The notes under the pieces were generated by a model, which was not told the DNA's origin, did no database searches, and was given only the letters and a program-made list of their open reading frames with translations. The position numbers and the translations under genes were made by a program. From Acidithiobacillus ferrooxidans ATCC 23270 (lineage in GTDB: Bacteria; Pseudomonadota; Gammaproteobacteria; Acidithiobacillales; Acidithiobacillaceae), in contig NC_011761.1 in NCBI RefSeq assembly GCF_000021485.1, forward strand, positions 1,146,001 to 1,210,000: 64,000 nt of DNA, given 5' to 3'. Numbering within the stretch: the first letter of the stretch is position 1; every line of letters starts with the position of its first letter. Of this stretch, positions 61,181-64,000 are shown piece after piece.

Positions 61181-62714
61181 TACTGTCCGCCGCGACGGCA
61201 CGGCGTTGCGGGTGGTCACTGTTGAAATGGCAGCCGCGGGATTCTTCTCGCAGCAGCGCGGCACAGGTGAGGATTTTCGCGCATTGGCAGAGGTTGCGCA
61301 GTTCCTGATACGGCTGCGGTCCACACAGGCTGTCGCTGATGTGCGTACCCCGTTCATCCCAATACGCGCAGGCGGCGCGCAAGCCCTCGTCGTTGCGGAC
61401 GATGCCCGCCGCCTGCCACATATTTACCTGCAGGTTCTGCCGCAGGGCGTTGATGTCCGTCCGGCGTGCGGCAGTGGTTGGTTGCCCCGGCGATCGCCCC
61501 GGCGTTTGCCGTGGTCTGTCGGGCAGGCGCGCTTGCCCTTCCAGGTCCGCAACAATGGCCGCCGCACCCACCACACATTCCAGCAGTGAGTTGCTGGCGA
61601 GACGATTGGCGCCGTGCAGTCCGGTAGAACTGACCTCGCCTGCCGCATAAAGGCCCGGAATGGTACTGCGCCCCGCCTCATCCACGACCACGCCACCACA
61701 GCTGTAATGGGCAGCGGGAACCACTGGAATGGATTCTCGTGTCAGATCATAGCCTTGTGCGCGGCAGTGTGCAAAGATGGCGGGGAAATGCCGGCGCACC
61801 AAGGTGGCTGGCTGTGCACTGATATCCAGAGTGACATAGTCGAGTTGATGTTGCTTCATCTCCAAATCGATGGCGCGCGCGACGATATCCCGCGGCGCCA
61901 GCTCGGCACGCGGGTCGTAACGCTCCAGAAAAGTGCTGCCATCCGGTAGACGCAGGATGGCACCCTCGCCCCGTAAGGCTTCAGACAATAAGAAAGGTTG
62001 GCTACCCGGCTGGTAAAGCGTCGTGGGATGAAACTGGATAAATTCCAGATTGGCAATTTCCGCGCCCGCCCGCCAGGCCAGCGCGATGCCGTCTCCGGTG
62101 GCCACCAGCGGATTGCTGGTGTGCAGATACAACTGTCCCGCCCCGCCGCTGGCGAGCACTACTGCCCGTGCCGTCCACAACTCGGGATGATCGCCCTTTG
62201 GGGGAAGCACCCAGGCGCCCTGGCAACGGTCCTCGGTGAGCCAGAGATCACTGGCATAGTGTCCTTCGGCCATCTGGATGGCGGGTTCCGCCAGCACCCG
62301 GCGCAGCAGGGTGCTTTCGATGACGTGGCCCGTGGTATCGGCACTGTGCAGTACCCGACGGGCCTGGTGTCCACCTTCACGGGTGAGATGCCAGCTTCCA
62401 TCCGGCTGGCGGTCAAAGGGTACCCCCCAGTCGATTAATTGGCGCACGGCGTCCGGGCCCCGGCCGATGATCTGCCGGACTGCCTGCGGGTGACAAAGTC
62501 CCGCTCCGGCTCCCAGGGTGTCTTCGATATGCAGGGCAATGCTGTCGTGATCCATATCCATGACCGCTGCAATGCCGCCCTGCGCTCTGTCACTGGCGGA
62601 ATCATCCGCCCGCCCTTTGCTTACGAGGCCGACACGGCCGAGTCGGCTGAGCCCCAGAGCCGTGCTCAGCCCGGCGGTGCCGGAGCCGATAATCAGAAAG
62701 TCGAAAGAAGGCAT
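61125..62714 (-). CDS. nadB: L-aspartate oxidase
   Basis: Encodes 529 residues, normal length. The FAD-binding GSGTAGLSTALGLSRLGRVG, SDRAQGGIAAVMDMDHDS, and REGGHQARRVLHSADTTGHV blocks, the conserved EFIQFHPTTLY region and SCGGVVVDEAGRSTIPGLYA follow in the right order. NadB oxidises L-aspartate to iminoaspartate, the first step of de novo NAD synthesis. It is divergent from rpoE with a 116-base intergenic region. Confidence 0.95.
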   Translation of the reverse strand: MPSFDFLIIGSGTAGLSTALGLSRLGRVGLVSKGRADDSASDRAQGGIAAVMDMDHDSIALHIEDTLGAGAGLCHPQAVRQIIGRGPDAVRQLIDWGVPFDRQPDGSWHLTREGGHQARRVLHSADTTGHVIESTLLRRVLAEPAIQMAEGHYASDLWLTEDRCQGAWVLPPKGDHPELWTARAVVLASGGAGQLYLHTSNPLVATGDGIALAWRAGAEIANLEFIQFHPTTLYQPGSQPFLLSEALRGEGAILRLPDGSTFLERYDPRAELAPRDIVARAIDLEMKQHQLDYVTLDISAQPATLVRRHFPAIFAHCRAQGYDLTRESIPVVPAAHYSCGGVVVDEAGRSTIPGLYAAGEVSSTGLHGANRLASNSLLECVVGAAAIVADLEGQARLPDRPRQTPGRSPGQPTTAARRTDINALRQNLQVNMWQAAGIVRNDEGLRAACAYWDERGTHISDSLCGPQPYQELRNLCQCAKILTCAALLREESRGCHFNSDHPQRRAVAADSISQRDQQSPFLRPIPGAA

Positions 62715-62830
62715 TTAGGATCCTGAGAAGGGTGTCGGGTGCGGGCGTTGCGAGAATTGGAATAAGTCATGATACGATGGTAAACGAATAAGGTGAATAA
62801 CGGCATCCCAAGAAGAAAGGAAACGGCTGA

Positions 62831-63457
62831 ATGGGTAAAATCATGGGACGCAGCACGGCGGGTGGTCAGGAACATGGCGCCCCCAGTGACCTGCTCCTCG
62901 TCCAGCGCGTACAAAAGGGAGAAAAGGGGGCATTTGATCTCCTGGTACGCAAATACCAGCACAAGGTGATTTCCCTGGTCGGGCGTTTTGTGCGCACTCC
63001 GGAGGAGGCCGAAGATGTGGCCCAGGAAGCCTTTGTCAAAGCCTACCGCGCGCTTGCCAATTTTCGCGGCGATAGCGCGTTTTACACCTGGTTGTATCGT
63101 ATCGCCGTCAATACGGCAAAGAATCACCTCGTAGCCCAGGGCCGGCAGGTTTCCATTGTGGATGTGGAAACGGAAGATGCGGAACAATTTGCCAGTGCCG
63201 ATGGACTAAGAGAATACGATACTCCGGAAGGGTTATTACTCAGTAGGGAGTTGGCGGAATATATCAACAAGGCATTGACTGCGTTGCCGGAGGATTTGCG
63301 CATGGCGGTCACCTTGCGGGAGTTTGAAGGCTTGAGTTACGATGAAATTGCCCAGGTCATGGAGTGCCCGGTGGGGACGGTGAGGTCCCGGATTTTTCGG
63401 GCGCGTGAAGCAATTGCCAGGGTTCTGGCCCCTTTGTTGGAGCGGGAAAAGTCATGA
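62831..63457 (+). CDS. rpoE: ECF sigma factor RpoE/AlgU
   Basis: Encodes 208 residues. Region 2 has FDLLVRKYQHKVISLVGRFV and AEDVAQEAFVKAYRALANFR, region 4 has LPEDLRMAVTLREFEGLSYD and MECPVGTVRSRIFRAREAIA, all as in RpoE/AlgU. The sigma factor directs the envelope-stress regulon; in Pseudomonas AlgU drives alginate production, so EPS control here is possible but not shown. The start overlaps nothing; the stop overlaps the anti-sigma gene by ATGA. Confidence 0.95.
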   Translation: MGKIMGRSTAGGQEHGAPSDLLLVQRVQKGEKGAFDLLVRKYQHKVISLVGRFVRTPEEAEDVAQEAFVKAYRALANFRGDSAFYTWLYRIAVNTAKNHLVAQGRQVSIVDVETEDAEQFASADGLREYDTPEGLLLSRELAEYINKALTALPEDLRMAVTLREFEGLSYDEIAQVMECPVGTVRSRIFRAREAIARVLAPLLEREKS

Positions 63458-64000
63458 ACGATGAAACGCAAAAAGAACTGATGGCGTTCATGGAGGGCGA
63501 GCTCAGTGGGCTGCGCGCCAGCCGTCTTGCCGCACGTATGCAGTGTGAGAGCGGTTTGCGTGAGGCATGGGAGTCTCAGTACCGCGTTTCCTTTCTTCTG
63601 CAAAATGACGGGAAAGGGGTTCGTCTGGCATCGGCTGGTTTCGCCGATCGGGTAGCCTGGGCGATCGTGAACGAACCCAGTCTCCTGGCGCCGCAACGTC
63701 CGCTGCGGCAGGGCAGTTCAAGAAGTTTCTGGGTGAAGACCGGTTCTGTGGCTGCGGTGCTGGTGGTATCAGTGACCTTGGTAGGTCTCCTGCCCCATCA
63801 AGGGGTGGGGCCATCCGTTGCTGGCGGCGGATCTGGTCATTATGCGCAGACCGCCGTGCTGAGGGGGTTTTCAACCCGTGGTGAAGAATTTCATCTCAGC
63901 CCCGTAGCGGATTTTGCGTCGCCGCCTGTCGGCACAAACGTGGTTATCCAGAGAGATATTCAACGGCTGTGGGTGCCCGGTGGTGGTAACTACCTCGTTT
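63454..64000 (+). CDS. rseA: RseA/MucA-type anti-sigma factor, 3' end outside window
   Basis: ATG 63454 overlaps the rpoE stop, and the frame is open to base 64000 (182 codons seen). It starts MNDETQKELMAFMEGELSGL, the sigma-binding RseA_N domain, has a transmembrane segment near 97-112 (VAAVLVVSVTLVGLLP), and continues into a periplasmic domain. Family knowledge: it holds RpoE at the membrane until cleaved by DegS/RseP-type proteases. Confidence 0.9.
   Translation, partial: MNDETQKELMAFMEGELSGLRASRLAARMQCESGLREAWESQYRVSFLLQNDGKGVRLASAGFADRVAWAIVNEPSLLAPQRPLRQGSSRSFWVKTGSVAAVLVVSVTLVGLLPHQGVGPSVAGGGSGHYAQTAVLRGFSTRGEEFHLSPVADFASPPVGTNVVIQRDIQRLWVPGGGNYLV

Overview
The window reads as chromosomal DNA of an acidophilic proteobacterium, most likely an Acidithiobacillus-type organism. 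This is inferred from moderately high GC, the core block ygfZ / ygfX-like / nadB / rpoE / rseA, and a large exopolysaccharide (EPS) locus surrounded by mobile DNA. The taxonomic call is inference; the gene calls come from motifs, operon spacing and junction comparison.

Layout. Bases 1-5762 are accessory DNA: AntA antirepressor, Api92/DUF1281-like protein, a TnpB nuclease whose zinc-finger cysteines are missing, an intact IS256-family element with a 9-bp target duplication, a 29-codon membrane peptide and a ParB-like protein. Four of these genes carry private terminators. The block ends in a 134-bp att-like sequence. Bases 5763-7210 hold small envelope or hypothetical genes. Bases 7377-29847 are one tightly overlapped EPS operon: PAP2 phosphatase, Wza-like exporter, Wzc-like tyrosine kinase, CpsB-type phosphatase, galE, ugd, Wzx flippase, methyltransferases, about eight glycosyltransferases, a Wzy-like polymerase and asnB.

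Bases 28490-37668 are an eroded part of the EPS locus. A GDP-deoxyhexose branch survives only as fragments (manC 5' end, SDR 5' end, two gmd 3' ends), and five toxin-antitoxin-type modules sit between them: MntA-like/HEPN twice, FitAB, DUF433/DUF5615 and Phd/PIN. An IscB-omega RNA (HEARO) element is inserted in one gmd remnant, and the paralogous remnant gives its empty site. An intact manC and the initiating phosphoglycosyltransferase (37665-39119) follow.

Bases 39141-54457 are island-like: a 1381-residue SNF2 protein, a Fic protein, a 5.96-kb IS21-family element whose istA is split by a 3.3-kb large-serine-recombinase element, a HigBA-like pair, a broken hsdM and a GIY-YIG-type fragment. 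It ends in a second copy of the att-like sequence, fused to the 3' half of a tRNA-Ala(GGC) gene. The two att copies share the sequence on their left, not their right, which fits two tandem tRNA-Ala islands or two related island ends.

Bases 54631-64000 look like conserved chromosome: FIST sensor protein, cydDC exporter, a small membrane protein, ygfZ, a YgfX-like protein, nadB, rpoE (algU) and the start of its anti-sigma factor gene, cut by the window end.

How it works together: sugar nucleotides (galE, ugd, manC) feed lipid-linked repeat assembly (initiating transferase, glycosyltransferases, methyltransferases), then Wzx flipping, Wzy polymerisation, and Wzc/Wza export controlled by the tyrosine kinase/phosphatase pair. 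TA modules and RNA-guided transposon nucleases occupy the sites where the mannose-derived deoxyhexose genes were lost.
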